Assembly (NCBI GenBank): GCA_016647705.1
Contig: CM028328.1
Coordinates: 42,539,429 to 42,603,428, forward strand
Source: Eucommia ulmoides
Taxonomy: Eukaryota > Streptophyta > Magnoliopsida > Garryales > Eucommiaceae
Length of the DNA stretch: 64,000 nt
Reading direction: 5' to 3'
Each line of letters starts with the position of its first letter. Position 1 is the stretch's first letter. A model generated the notes under the pieces. The model worked only from the letters and a program-made list of their open reading frames with translations. It made no database searches and was not told where the DNA came from. The position numbers were made by a program, and so were the translations under genes. Below, one piece after another: positions 24,967 to 35,676 of this stretch.

Positions 24967-25985
24967 TTAAGGTCGTCGGCTTGACATAGAGAAGAGCTCA
25001 TCAAAGAGCAACTTCCACCCATAGTACATGTCAAACAATACCACGTACGGGTCTTGATTCAGTACTCCCTCAAAACTGGCGAGATTTGGCTTTAATCGAC
25101 TCGATCTTTCAACTTGACTTAGCTCCGATTTATGCCCTTGGTTGGTATGAATGTACTGAGCTGGAAACGGGGTAGGATAGGTGAACCACATCGGATCCTC
25201 ATAGATGTGATCATCTTGGATCGAGTGCGGCATCACCAACTAGAATTCAAACATTGAAAACTCACAACGATTAATATGTGAATCTCCATCGCCAATCCAC
25301 ACTTGGGTTCTCTCCCAATTAGCTTGATTATCTTCGATCTCACCTAAGTGCCTTCCGTTTGCATTCGGTTCCTCACGGTGGCTTTCACATTCGGATGTGA
25401 TTTGTTCGCCTCTCAGTGCCACCGCATCTGACTCGACCTCAACAAAGCAAATAAGCTGACCGATTTTTATCTGCAGAGATGTTTCGATCGCATCGATGTC
25501 GGCGTAGACCGTCTCAATATAATCAAGACGATCATCGTGCTCGTTAAGCCGGTCATGATTTTCCCTCAAGAATACCTGAGTCTCCCCCATAACGGTAGGA
25601 AGCATTTTTTCCAAGGCGGGGGAAGACTGCATATCTTAAATTGGAGTGTCAATCCATGGTACCATGGTATTAGAAAAATCCCCCAAGCTTTGGTGACTTG
25701 GTGAATAATTCCAACTCTGACAATTGAAGTCCGCCAATTCTTCCAACGACCAAAAGGCTTCATCCGTGGTTAGGTCATAGAAAGAGAAGGTACCATTTCC
25801 TCCTTCCACCCATGTTCTAGTTACGACTTGTAACCCGTCGAGGAAATTCAGAAGTTGACACTATCTCGGGAAAACATGATTCGGGAATCGGAATAGCAGC
25901 TCGTTGTAATGATCTCAAACACAATAAAACGACTCAGAATCTTGTTGAAAAAATTGCATAAGTACCTGTTGATCTAACATCTTCA
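24967..25985 (-). pseudogene. Athila-type gag remnant with added coiled-coil tail (element B)
   Basis: Read on the minus strand, broken frames give an Athila-like Retrotrans_gag core. It has the FYCVWDHYNELL segment (usual form FYEAWERFKELL), FLDGLQ and SLEELADFNCQSW (usual EEMA.NNYQW). An acidic coiled-coil stretch follows (25240-25632; FLRENHDRLNEHDDRLDYIE), then a tail with LKPNLASFEGVLNQDPYVV and YYGWKLLFDELF (24967-25239). Gag forms the particle. Only a partial gag remains, and stops near 25640 and 25800 break it. The plus-strand relative is at 38331-39423. Confidence 0.7.
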
Positions 25986-26125
25986 AGTACCCTGCAGGGA
26001 AAATAAAAACAAAACTACAAACAAAAAATTATACATAAAATAAATGCCTAAATTAAAATCAGGTTATTTACTCACAATATCAACAATAATCTAAAACACA
26101 ATCCTCGGGAAGGGCGCCAAAAACT

Positions 26126-27512
26126 TGGTAGCGCGTAGATACGTCTCTACTTTCACCACAAGTGTATGGGTCAAATTTTAGTATAGATTAGGAAGAGTAG
26201 AGGTTGTCATATTCATAGGGATTGGCTAAGATTATCGTCGAGTACCGCAATTATCATAGCCTAACTTTATTTAGGTGATAAAAATGGTTTATAATTAATT
26301 AATACTAAACTAAAATACTAATTTATCTAATTATACTATAATACCATATTGACATGTTTAGGGGAATGGATTATCTAGGGATTAACTTCATTTACTTAAA
26401 TGTGTTTGATCTCATTTAGTTATCAATAATGGTATTTGACCTATCCGACAATCTTTGTATCATCAACTCATTCACTTCCTCTCCCGAGTGACAAGTGAAT
26501 GAATATGTGACTTCACGTTAATGCCGAAGTCCCCTTCTAGTATTTTTTAGAACACATAGTCACATGAGTCTTGCTCCAATGTCATGGATTATACACTTTC
26601 TAACTCCTTCCCGAGTTATTAGATAGTCGCGTTGTGTTTAAACCCTAGTCCGAATTCGGGGTTACCTCTCCTGAGTGTCAAACCCGGATTTCTCAATATA
26701 TCTAAACAAGTATATAATCGAAATACAAGAACGGTAAACACAATCGAAAAGCGAAGAACAACCATTAAAGAAACACAATTCAAACAAACCACATATTCAT
26801 AAATTATATTAATCCCTAGACAATATCCGTTTAGCTAACGGTCATAATCGTATATACAATGATAAACGAGCTAAACATGCTTAAACCGACTACCAAAGTT
26901 AAGAAAATAAAGAAAGAAATAAAGGAACTTAGCCGTATTCTAAAGATCCACCGCTAAAACCATTCCAAGATCGTTTCTCCTTCTTCGCTTTGTGTTCTTC
27001 TCCTTCAGAATTGGTTGAGTACCCCCCAAAATATCTCTCTATCTATTCTAAGTGTCTAGGAGCTCTAAAGTCCGAAGGATGGAGGAGATGAGAGGATAAG
27101 GTGGGAACAAAATATCTAAAAATATCTAAAATTATACTTTACAGCTGCGGTAGTGGGCATGTTGGCAAGGTCACCGCTGCGGTGGTGGCTTATCACTGCG
27201 GTGGTGGAGTAGTAGGCAAATTCTCTGGAATTTCACAATTGCGGCGGTGAGATTTCTGCATTCCAGCATTTTCACCGCCACGACGATGGATGCAGGTTTC
27301 TGAATAATGCCTTTTTGCTTATTTTCCCACCGTTCTTCCACCGACCTGCTTCGATTAGCTTGATTTTCAATCATTTTAGCTCCTTTTCACCCCCAAACAC
27401 CTGATTAATACAAAAACACATAGAAACTTATTAAAACATAATAAAATGTAACAACAATACTCGACAACTACCAAAACCGGCTTGGGAATATATAGATAAA
27501 TTACACCTATCA
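26126..27512 (-). repeat. 5' LTR of element B
   Basis: 1387 bp, partner of 21953-23403, with the primer-binding site directly inside it. It is shortened within the palindrome array. Confidence 0.9.
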
Positions 27513-28760
27513 ATCACTCCTACTATTCAATAATATTATAGGATGAGAAACAATCAACCTTAGATTATTTATATTGGGATGACGACATGACTGTCTGATC
27601 CTACTTATCTATCTTCCTAAAGGACTTGGTAAGAATGACGATCAATTAATCCCACTGTGACACACACACATATATATGACTTATCAAATCCTCCCGATGA
27701 CATATATATTATACTATACACCTTAAAACATTGTCACATTTCCTGGTTCTAAACGTCTTGGTGAGGACGATACTATGTACAAGCCCTCTCGATGATTATA
27801 TATTATACCTTAGAACAGAGTCACATTGAATAGTTTTAAAGGTCTTGTTGACAAAGACACTATGTACTAGCCCTCCTGATAATTATATAGTATGCTTTAG
27901 AACGGTGGCACATTGCCGATTTCTAAAGGTTTTGGTGAGGACGATACTCTGTACTAGCCCTGCCGATGATTATATACTATACTCTTAAAGGATAACCAAT
28001 TATCAATCCTATAGGACTTGGGGCGGATGACATTCAGTACGAGCCCTCCCGAGAATTACACTATACTACTAAAGGATGACCAACAATCAATCCTATAGGA
28101 CTTGGTGAAGATGAAAATATGTACGAGCCTTTCCAAGCATTACACCACTATACCTTAGGACGGTGTCACATTTACCTAGCCCTAAAGGTCTTGGTGAGGA
28201 AGACACTCTATACAAGCCCCCCCTCCCCCCCCCCCCCCGGCGGTAATTATATAATATACCTTATAACGACATCACATTACCTAGTTCTAAAGGTCTTGGT
28301 GAGGAAGACACTCTGTACTAGCCCCTCTGATAACCTTAGAACGACGTCACATTGCCTAGTTCTAAAGGTCTCGGTGAGGAGCCCTCCCGATGATTATACT
28401 ATACCTCAAAACAGCATCACATTGCCTAGTTCTAAAGGTCTTGGTGAGGACGACACTCTGTACTAGCCCCCCCGATGATTATACTATACCTTAGAACGGT
28501 GTCACGTTACCTAGTTCTAAAGGTCTTGGTAAGGATGACACTCTATACTAGACCTCCCAATGCTCGTATTATACCTCATAACGGGGTTACATTGCCTGGT
28601 TCTAAAGGTATTGGTGAGTATAACACTCTGTACTATACCCCTAATGATATATATATACCTAAAGGATGACACGCAATCTATCCTATAGGATGTGGAGAAG
28701 ATGACACTCGATCAATCGAAGGATTCTCCTACATATCTTACATTAATGAGAATCAGACCA
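27513..28760 (-). other. Continuation of the minus-strand gypsy 3' region with tandem array
   Basis: Non-coding. It resumes the sequence cut at 21952 and consists mostly of the tandem array at 27700-28720. In minus sense this is just upstream of the 3' LTR. Tandem arrays in that position are known from Tat-lineage (Ogre and relatives) retrotransposons. Element C inserted at 28760. Confidence 0.6.
27700..28720. repeat. Minisatellite of about 87-bp units, 11-12 copies
   Basis: Units share TACCTTAGAACGGTGTCACA, CTAGTTCTAAAGGTCTTGG and GACACTCTGTACTAGCCC. Copies start near 27710, 27798, 27885, 27972, 28058, 28143, 28249, 28333, 28400, 28481, 28568 and 28650. A subset (27972, 28058, 28650) belongs to a second subtype with AAAGGATGACC and ATCAATCCTATAGGACTTGG. 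One unit holds a C-rich run near 28217-28240. Long frames through it are repeat artefacts. Confidence 0.88.
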
Positions 28761-30801
28761 TGGTATTGAAATTATTTGTCGCTACGTTACCGCAAATGTA
28801 CGGGTCAAGTTTTAATAGTATAGGAATAGTAGGGTTGTCTTATCCATAGGGATTGGTTTAAACTGTCGTTAAGTACTACAATTGTCATAACCTAGCTTTA
28901 TCTAGGCGATCCAATTTTAGGTTTTTTGTAAAAATATAACTAAACTAAAATAATAACTAATTAAACTACAATACTAAGAATAAAATATATGGGAATAAAT
29001 TATTTAGGGATTAACTTTGTTTACTTAAAGGTGTTTGATTTAGTCTAGTTTACATTAATGGTCATTAATCTATCTGACAATCTAGGTGTCTAAAACTCAC
29101 TCACTGCCTCTCCCAAGTGTAAAGTGAATTAATATGCAATTTGTGTCAATACCAATATCCTTATCTAGCATCTAAACGATTACATGAGTCTCGCCCCAAC
29201 CTCACGGATTGCACACTTTCTAATAATCTCCTGAAACATTAGAATGTCGTGTTGTGTTTAAACCCTAGTTCGAATCCGGGATTACCTCTCTCGAGTGTCA
29301 AACTCTGTATTCTCAAATCAACCAAAATATTATAACAAGCATATAATGGAAGTAAAAGAACGGTAAACACAATCGAATAGGGATGAACAACCGATAACAA
29401 AACAACAATTTACTCAAATATGTATATTCATGAACTATATCAATCCCTAAATAATAAACATTTAGCTCATGGCCATAACCAAATATTCAACTAAAAACAA
29501 GCTATACATTATCAAACAACCAAGAAGATTTAAGAAATAAAGAGAGAAACAAGGTAGAATAGCCGATATCTGAAGAATTGATGATTCCACGTTCGTAAAA
29601 TCCACTTTGATATTATTCCCACTTCTCCAAAATGTGTTCTCCTCTTCTTGGTATGATCTTTGAGCTCCCAAAACTCCCCAAAAATGTTTTTGATTTTGTG
29701 GGAATGAGTGGGAATGTAAAATATCTCAAAACTATCTCAAAATATCAATGCCAGCTGGTGCCAGGTCTCTGCAGTAATGGAAAGGCAGAAACTGCCGGAT
29801 CACTGCTGCAGCGATGCTCAAGGCAGTGCGGACACTAGGATTTTCCTTCGGCCATATCTTTCCCGTACGAACTCCGATTGAGGTGATTCAAAAACCTATG
29901 GAAATATAAGATATAGATATACAACTTTCTTGTTTTGAGATTTTATAAAATTGGATTGAATCATTGTCAAAATGGCATTAACGTTACTGGACCTGAACCG
30001 ATTTTGCATCTTTTCACCCATTTATTTATAAACCTACAAAACAACACAAAAACATATAAAACTAACAAAAATACTTGAAAACACACAAATCTTTGAACCT
30101 AAAAATAATTGATTTGTTGGTAAATAAACCACTCATCAAGTACCTTCAAATTCAAACATTTGTTTGTTCTCAAGCAAAAACACACACAAAAGAAAATAAA
30201 CTACTTCAATGAAATAACGAACACAACTTATTAAAATTGAAAGACACTAACGAACTAAAAACAATGACGCATGAGCTTTGAATTTCAACTAATCGACCAA
30301 AAAGTTTTCCCTCAACGGCCCTCAATCATATTGAGTTCAAGAATAAAACTGCACCATGTGGTGTTCTAGAATTTTAACATTCAATAACAATAAACGCCAT
30401 TCTAGATCTTGTTCAAGTGTGTGTGCAAAAACTCTTATTACACAATCGTCCAAAGACTAGATTATCTACCAACAAAATTAATGAATTAAAACTGAAAAGA
30501 TTTAGGATTTCCATAAGCCAGATTGAGTTCTACTCTCCACTAATATAGGCTAAGCAATTCTGAAAGATCAAAAGGACTTGGTTCAATTTTTATTAACTGG
30601 CCAAAGGTATATCGAGAATATAAAACAGGATAGCATCTTTAGATCAACGATACCCAAGGCACTACGCTTGGCACTCAAACGCACTCCTGCCCACAAAGAC
30701 AAATTTGAAACAACCCCGAACTTACTTTTTAAAACGTAGTACTCACTTATCTAAACAAACAAAAATCAAACCATATTTACACTTTTTTTTTTTACTGACC
30801 A
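28761..30801 (-). mobile_element. Athila-like element C, one end only
   Basis: An LTR at 28761-30138 (1378 bp, plus-strand TGGTATTG...CACTCATCA, so TG...CA on both strands). It is followed by the 3' part of an Athila-like internal region to 30801, where a chromovirus LTR begins. The LTR is the same family as those of element F on the plus strand. The 5' LTR, primer site and gag are missing. The sequence right of the chromovirus palindrome is not its continuation. Confidence 0.8.
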
Positions 30802-32821
30802 TGTAAGACCCGATGTTTTGTATATGCATAATTTTTAATTGCATTTTAGAACACTTAGAAAAATAATAGGGTGCATTATGTCATTTAATTTTTATTTTAA
30901 AATTTTAGGGGTCAATTAGCAATTTTAGAATATTAAATTTAGATTTTTGGCTTAAATGATATCTTAAAGATAATTGGGGGAGATTAATGTAATTTGAGAA
31001 AAATAAAATAATATATGATAAGATCCAGAAAAAAAAAAAAACATAACAAACTTTATCCATATGGGATAGAGTTAATGACAAAGATGACATGTGTCATCTC
31101 TAAACAAAAAGAAGGAAGAAAATAATAATACACATATATTATATGTGTGGGGTATTATATGTGTGTGTGTAGTTCGGCTGAAACATAATAAAAGAAAAGA
31201 TAGAAACAAACGAAAAAAAAAAACTCTCTCGGCAGAAGATCCAGAGCAGGTAACTCTCAGTTTTTTTTTTTTTCATATATATATATATATATATATGATA
31301 AAATAAACTATATCACACATTCGATTTATGAGACTAGCTATGCGAACAAAAATACCAGTATATTTATTCAAAATATATATATGGATGGTTCAAGAAATAC
31401 AGTCGGTATAGGAATATCTAATTTGCGAAGAATACAGTTTAAAATAACAATTGTAAATTTTACTAAAATGAAAATTTTTAGTATTTCGTCAACTAATAAA
31501 TTTTTTAACAATTGATTAATATTTTTCTACAAATTAAATTATTAACGTGAATTGTTTTGTAATTATTACTACAACAATTTTCGGACAATTAATATTGGCA
31601 TAGAAAATAGGGTGTATAGTAATGTTATATAACCAAAAATTTGGGAAATAAAAAATGATGCATTTTTGGGCCACTCATTGCATATTTGGTTTATTTAAAT
31701 AAATTATTAATTTAGGCCCTATCGTTGTTAGGTTCACAGGAGACGCCGCCTGCGTAGTCTTTTGACAACAGTGTTTTGGGTAGCGCAAAAATAGAGGTGA
31801 GTGTACTGTCTTCTAAGTAAATTTATAAATTATGTTTTTGTATAAATTGTGAAAAAAATATTTATTAAAATGGATGGTTTTATAACTTATGTGGATCAAG
31901 TAGATTTTTAAATGTGAAAAGTAGTTTTATTATCTAACTATGCCATTGTGTGATCCCGTCAGGAGAGCATGTCCTACGGGATATTGTTGGTCCTAACAGG
32001 AGGGCATGTCTTGTATGATGATATATTATGACCTATTAGGAGGGAAAGTCCTACATGTGGTTGATTATGTTGTTGATATATTATGACCTGTCAAGATGAC
32101 TAATCCTGAAGGTGATTGGTTGTGTTGTTGATATATGTGGACCCGTCAGGAGTGCAAATCCTACGGGGTGGATGCCCCTACCATTTGGGATATTAAATGG
32201 CCCTAGCACTAATAGTCACTTTAGATAGAACAGTTGTACAGGTTACAGTACCGTCGTAACTCCCGATTGTGATGTGAAACGATCCTATGACTAGTAAGAA
32301 ATATGAGTGCGGTATTTTATTATATGTTGAAATGTTTGGATTGGTTGATTTAAACACATTATCTTATTGCAATGATGATAGGGAAAATTCATTTCGGCAT
32401 GGTATGCGGTAATATTATATTACATTTTGAAAAGTGGTATTTGATAATTATGCTTGATCCGTTCTATTTTTTTATATTATGAAGACAATATACCAATAAA
32501 ATATTTGGTTTCAGGTGCTGCAGTTAGGAGCGGGTCCACTACTGACAATAGGTAGAGTCAGGAAGTGATGTTTTTTTTTTTAAGGTTGGCCATATAGATG
32601 TGAACCGTGAAAGGTTCAGTTTTTTGTAGTTTTGTTGTGAATATTTAAGACAGGTGTACTCCAAAATTTTGAAATGATAAATATGTTTTTGGAAAAGAAA
32701 ATAGTAGTGCAGGTATGTGTAGATATATATATATATATGGATATTTGTTGACTGGTCGGGTGACGTCAAGTCAGTGTCACGTCCGGCCTCGGGCGATAGG
32801 GGCCCGGGGAGAGGTGTGACA
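30802..32821 (+). repeat. Chromovirus-type LTR, left arm
   Basis: It contains an internal set of imperfect repeats (about 31945-32180) around GACCCGTCAGGAGGGCATGT with TCCTACGGG. It also has a TA-rich microsatellite at 31277-31297 and poly(T)/(A) runs. Confidence 0.85.
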
Positions 32822-33006
32822 CTTTTTGGTATCAAAGTGGCGCAGTGGAAGCGTAGTCACTTGGTAGAGAAAGCGACGTGGGAATGAGAAGATGAGATGA
32901 AGAACAAATACCAGCATTTATTCGTCCAAGGTAACTAAAATTTCAGGACAAAATTTCTTTTAGGGGGGAAGGGTTGCCCACTATTGACTAGACAATTGGA
33001 CATGTC
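32822..33006 (+). other. Internal remnant of the chromovirus element
   Basis: Primer-binding site at 32827 and, after about 130 bp, the usual pre-LTR block GGACAAAATTTCTTTTAG with a GGGGGGAAGGG tract. About 35 bp follow before the inverted LTR, including an interrupted CTAGACA/TGTCTAG palindrome at 32987-33009. Confidence 0.7.
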
Positions 33007-34997
33007 TAGCCACACCCCTCCCCGAGCCCCCATCACCCGAGGTCGGACGTGACACCGACTTGACTTCACCTGACCAATTAACAAATATCTATATATATAT
33101 AACATATACCTGCACTGCTATTTTCTTTTCCAAAAACATATTTACCATTTCAAACTTTAGGAGTAGACCAGTCCTAAATATTCACAACAAAACTATAAAA
33201 AATTGAACATTTCATGGTTCACATCTATACGGCCAACCTTCCAAAAAAACATCACTTCTTGATTCTACCTATTGCTAGTAGTGGACCCGCTGCTAGCTGT
33301 AGCACTTGAAACCAAATATTTTATCAGTGTACTGTCTTCATAATATAAAAATATTTTACGGATTAAGCATAATTATCAAATACCATTTTTCAAAATGTAA
33401 TATAATATAACCGCATACCAAGCCAAAATGAATTTCCACCGTCATCATTGTAATAAGATAATGTGTTTAAATCTACTAATCTAAACATTTCAATATATAA
33501 TAAAATACCGCACTCATATTTTCTACTAACCATATGATCGTTTCACCTCACGATCGGGAGTTAGACGGTACCGTAACCTGTACAACTGTGCCATCTAAAG
33601 TAACTATCAATGTCAGGGCCATTTAATATCCCCAATGGTAGAGGCATCTACCCGCAGGATTTGTACTTCTGACGGGTCCACATATATCAACAACACAACC
33701 AATCACTTGCAGGACTAGTCCTCTTGACAGGTAATAATATATCAACAACATAATCAACCACCTGTAGGATTTGTCCTCCTGACAGGTCATAATATATCGT
33801 CCTACAGGACATACCCTCCTGTGAGGACCAACAATATCCTACAGGACATGCCCTCTTGACGGGATCACATTATGGCATAGTCGAATAATAAAACCACTTT
33901 CCACATCTAAAAATTTACTTAATCCACATAAGTTATAAAACCATTAATTTTCATAAAAAAAAAATCACAATTTATACGAAAACATAATTTGTAAATTTAC
34001 CTAGAAGACAGTACACTCACCTCGATTTTTGCACTACCCAAAACACTGTCGTCGAAAGATTACGCGGGCGTCGTCGTCTGTGAACCTAACAGCGATAAGA
34101 CCTAAATTAATAATTTATTTAAATAAACCTAATATGCAATGCATGGCCCTAAAATGCATCATTTTTTATTTCCCAAATTTTTTGTTATACAACATTATTA
34201 TACACCCTATTTTCTATGTCAATATTAACTGTACGAAAATTATTGTAGTAATAATTACAAAAAAATTCACGTTGATAATTTAATTTATAGAAAAATATTA
34301 ATCGACTGTTAAATTTTTTATTAGTTGACGAAATATTAAGAATTGTCATTTTAGTAAAATTTACAATTGTTATTTTAAATTGTATTCTTCGCAAATTACA
34401 TATTCATATATTGGCTGTATTTCTCAAACCCACCATATATATATTTTGACATAAATATACAGGTATTTTTGTCCGCATAACTAGTCCCATAAATCGAACA
34501 TGTGATATAGTTTATTTTAACACACATGCACACACCCCCACACACCCCCACATATATATGGAAAAAAAAAAACTGAGAATTACTTATTCTGGATCTTATG
34601 CCGATAGAGTATTTTTTTTTTCGTTTGTTTCCCTCTTTTTTATTTTTATTTTGTTTCAGCCGAACAACACACACACATATAATATATGTGTATTATTTTT
34701 TTTTTTTCTTTCTTTTTGTTTAGAGATGACACATGTCATCATATGGATAGAGTTAATGACATTTTTTTTTTTTGATCTTATCATATATTATTTTATTTTT
34801 TTCAAATTACATTAATCTCCCCCAATTATCTTTAAAATATCATTTAAACCCAAAATCTAAATTTAATATTATAAAATTGCTAATTGATCCCTAAAATTTT
34901 AAAATAAATATTAAATGACACAATGCACCCTATTATTTTTCTAAGTGTTCTAAAATGCAGCTAAAAATTATGCATATGCAAAATATCGGGTCTTATA
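33007..34997 (-). repeat. Chromovirus-type LTR, right (inverted) arm
   Basis: Reverse complement of 30802-32821, with the repeat block at about 33640-33860 and the LTR start reading TATAAGACCCG on the minus strand (first TG mutated to TA). Confidence 0.85.
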
Positions 34998-35676
34998 GAC
35001 CCGATTTATTCATGATGCCCTATCATGTCCAACTTAAGACATTAAACTTAATGTTGAGTGGGAGACAACCCACTATTATTTTAAATTTCTTATTTCATTT
35101 TAGTTATTTCAATTTTTACTTTTATATTGGATATGATAAGTTTTCTTGAGTGTTTTGTCAGACAGGTTTACAAGCATTGTACACTAATTCAGTTTGGATA
35201 TGCAGTTTCGTTACATTAGGTAATATCTCTCTTTGCCAAATTAATTTTATAGTTTTCTCATTGAGGACAATGCGAAATTTAGGTTTGGGGGAAAGTAAAT
35301 GCTTGTATTCCTTTTGATGCTTTATTCCAAACTTAATTTTTTTAACCTATCGGTTGATTGCATATATGTCAGGTACAAACTTGAGTTTACTAGATAGTCA
35401 TTGGAGTATAGCACTAATTTTCAAAAAAAAAAAATCATTTTGTTTTACCCTTACATGCATGATAATTTTCTTTTATTTTAAATTTAGTACATGAACTAGT
35501 TTACTGAATTTTGGCATGATAATAACTTATCCCTAGTGTTTAAATGTTAAAATAATAATAATAATAATAATTAAAAAATAAAAAATAAATAAAAAAAGAT
35601 TAATAATAATGATTTTTGTCTTAATGATAAACTTTTGTTGAGTAATCGGGCCTCTTACCTCAATAAGCTTTGAGTG
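34998..35676 (+). other. Athila-like element E, internal part, plus strand
   Basis: It contains the typical Athila-like spacer signatures GAGTGGGAGACAACCCACT (35055-35073) and CATTGAGGACAATGCGAAATT with TTAGGTTTGGGGG (about 35262-35291). It continues at 42755 after element F; the GAGTG duplication at 35672-35676 and 42755-42759 joins the two parts. Confidence 0.7.

Larger units (their letters stand above)
21953..27512 (-). mobile_element. Athila-like non-autonomous LTR retrotransposon (element B), complete
   Basis: 5560 bp on the minus strand, target duplication ATCAC on both sides. LTRs are 21953-23403 and 26126-27512, about 1.4 kb, TG...CA, of a different family from element A. The tRNA-Asp primer site complement is at 26102-26119 (three mismatches by eye). 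The polypurine tract complement is at 23404-23415 (AATACCCCCAAAC). The internal 2722 bp keep a decayed gag-like frame but no pol. An array of CACCGC-NNNN-GCGGTG palindromes occupies about 22970-23190 in the left LTR; only about four relics remain in the right LTR. Confidence 0.92.
30802..34997. mobile_element. Palindrome of two inverted chromovirus-type LTRs around a 185-bp remnant
   Basis: The left arm 30802-32821 (2020 bp) starts TGTAAGACCCGATG and ends GGTGTGACA. A tRNA-Met primer-binding site follows (TGGTATCAAAG at 32827-32837), then a remnant with a polypurine tract at 32962-32972. The right arm 33007-34997 is the reverse complement of the left arm. TGTAAGACCCG starts and tRNA-Met priming are typical of Tekay/Del-like gypsy elements. 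All coding sequence is gone. In an ordinary element the second LTR would be in direct orientation. Confidence 0.85.

Noticed and set aside
28119-28669. 115- and 64-residue frames
   Set aside because: Periodic peptides produced by the 87-bp tandem array.
27700-28720. Possible CRISPR-like array
   Set aside because: Units are contiguous diverged tandem repeats with no unique spacers, in a plant retrotransposon.
34396-34815. Lys- and Phe-rich frames on both strands
   Set aside because: Poly(A)/(T) and CA repeats in the chromovirus LTR; no homology.
30797-35002. GACCA/GACCC as a target duplication of the palindrome
   Set aside because: One of five bases differs, and the two flanks belong to different, oppositely oriented elements, so a single insertion is not supported.
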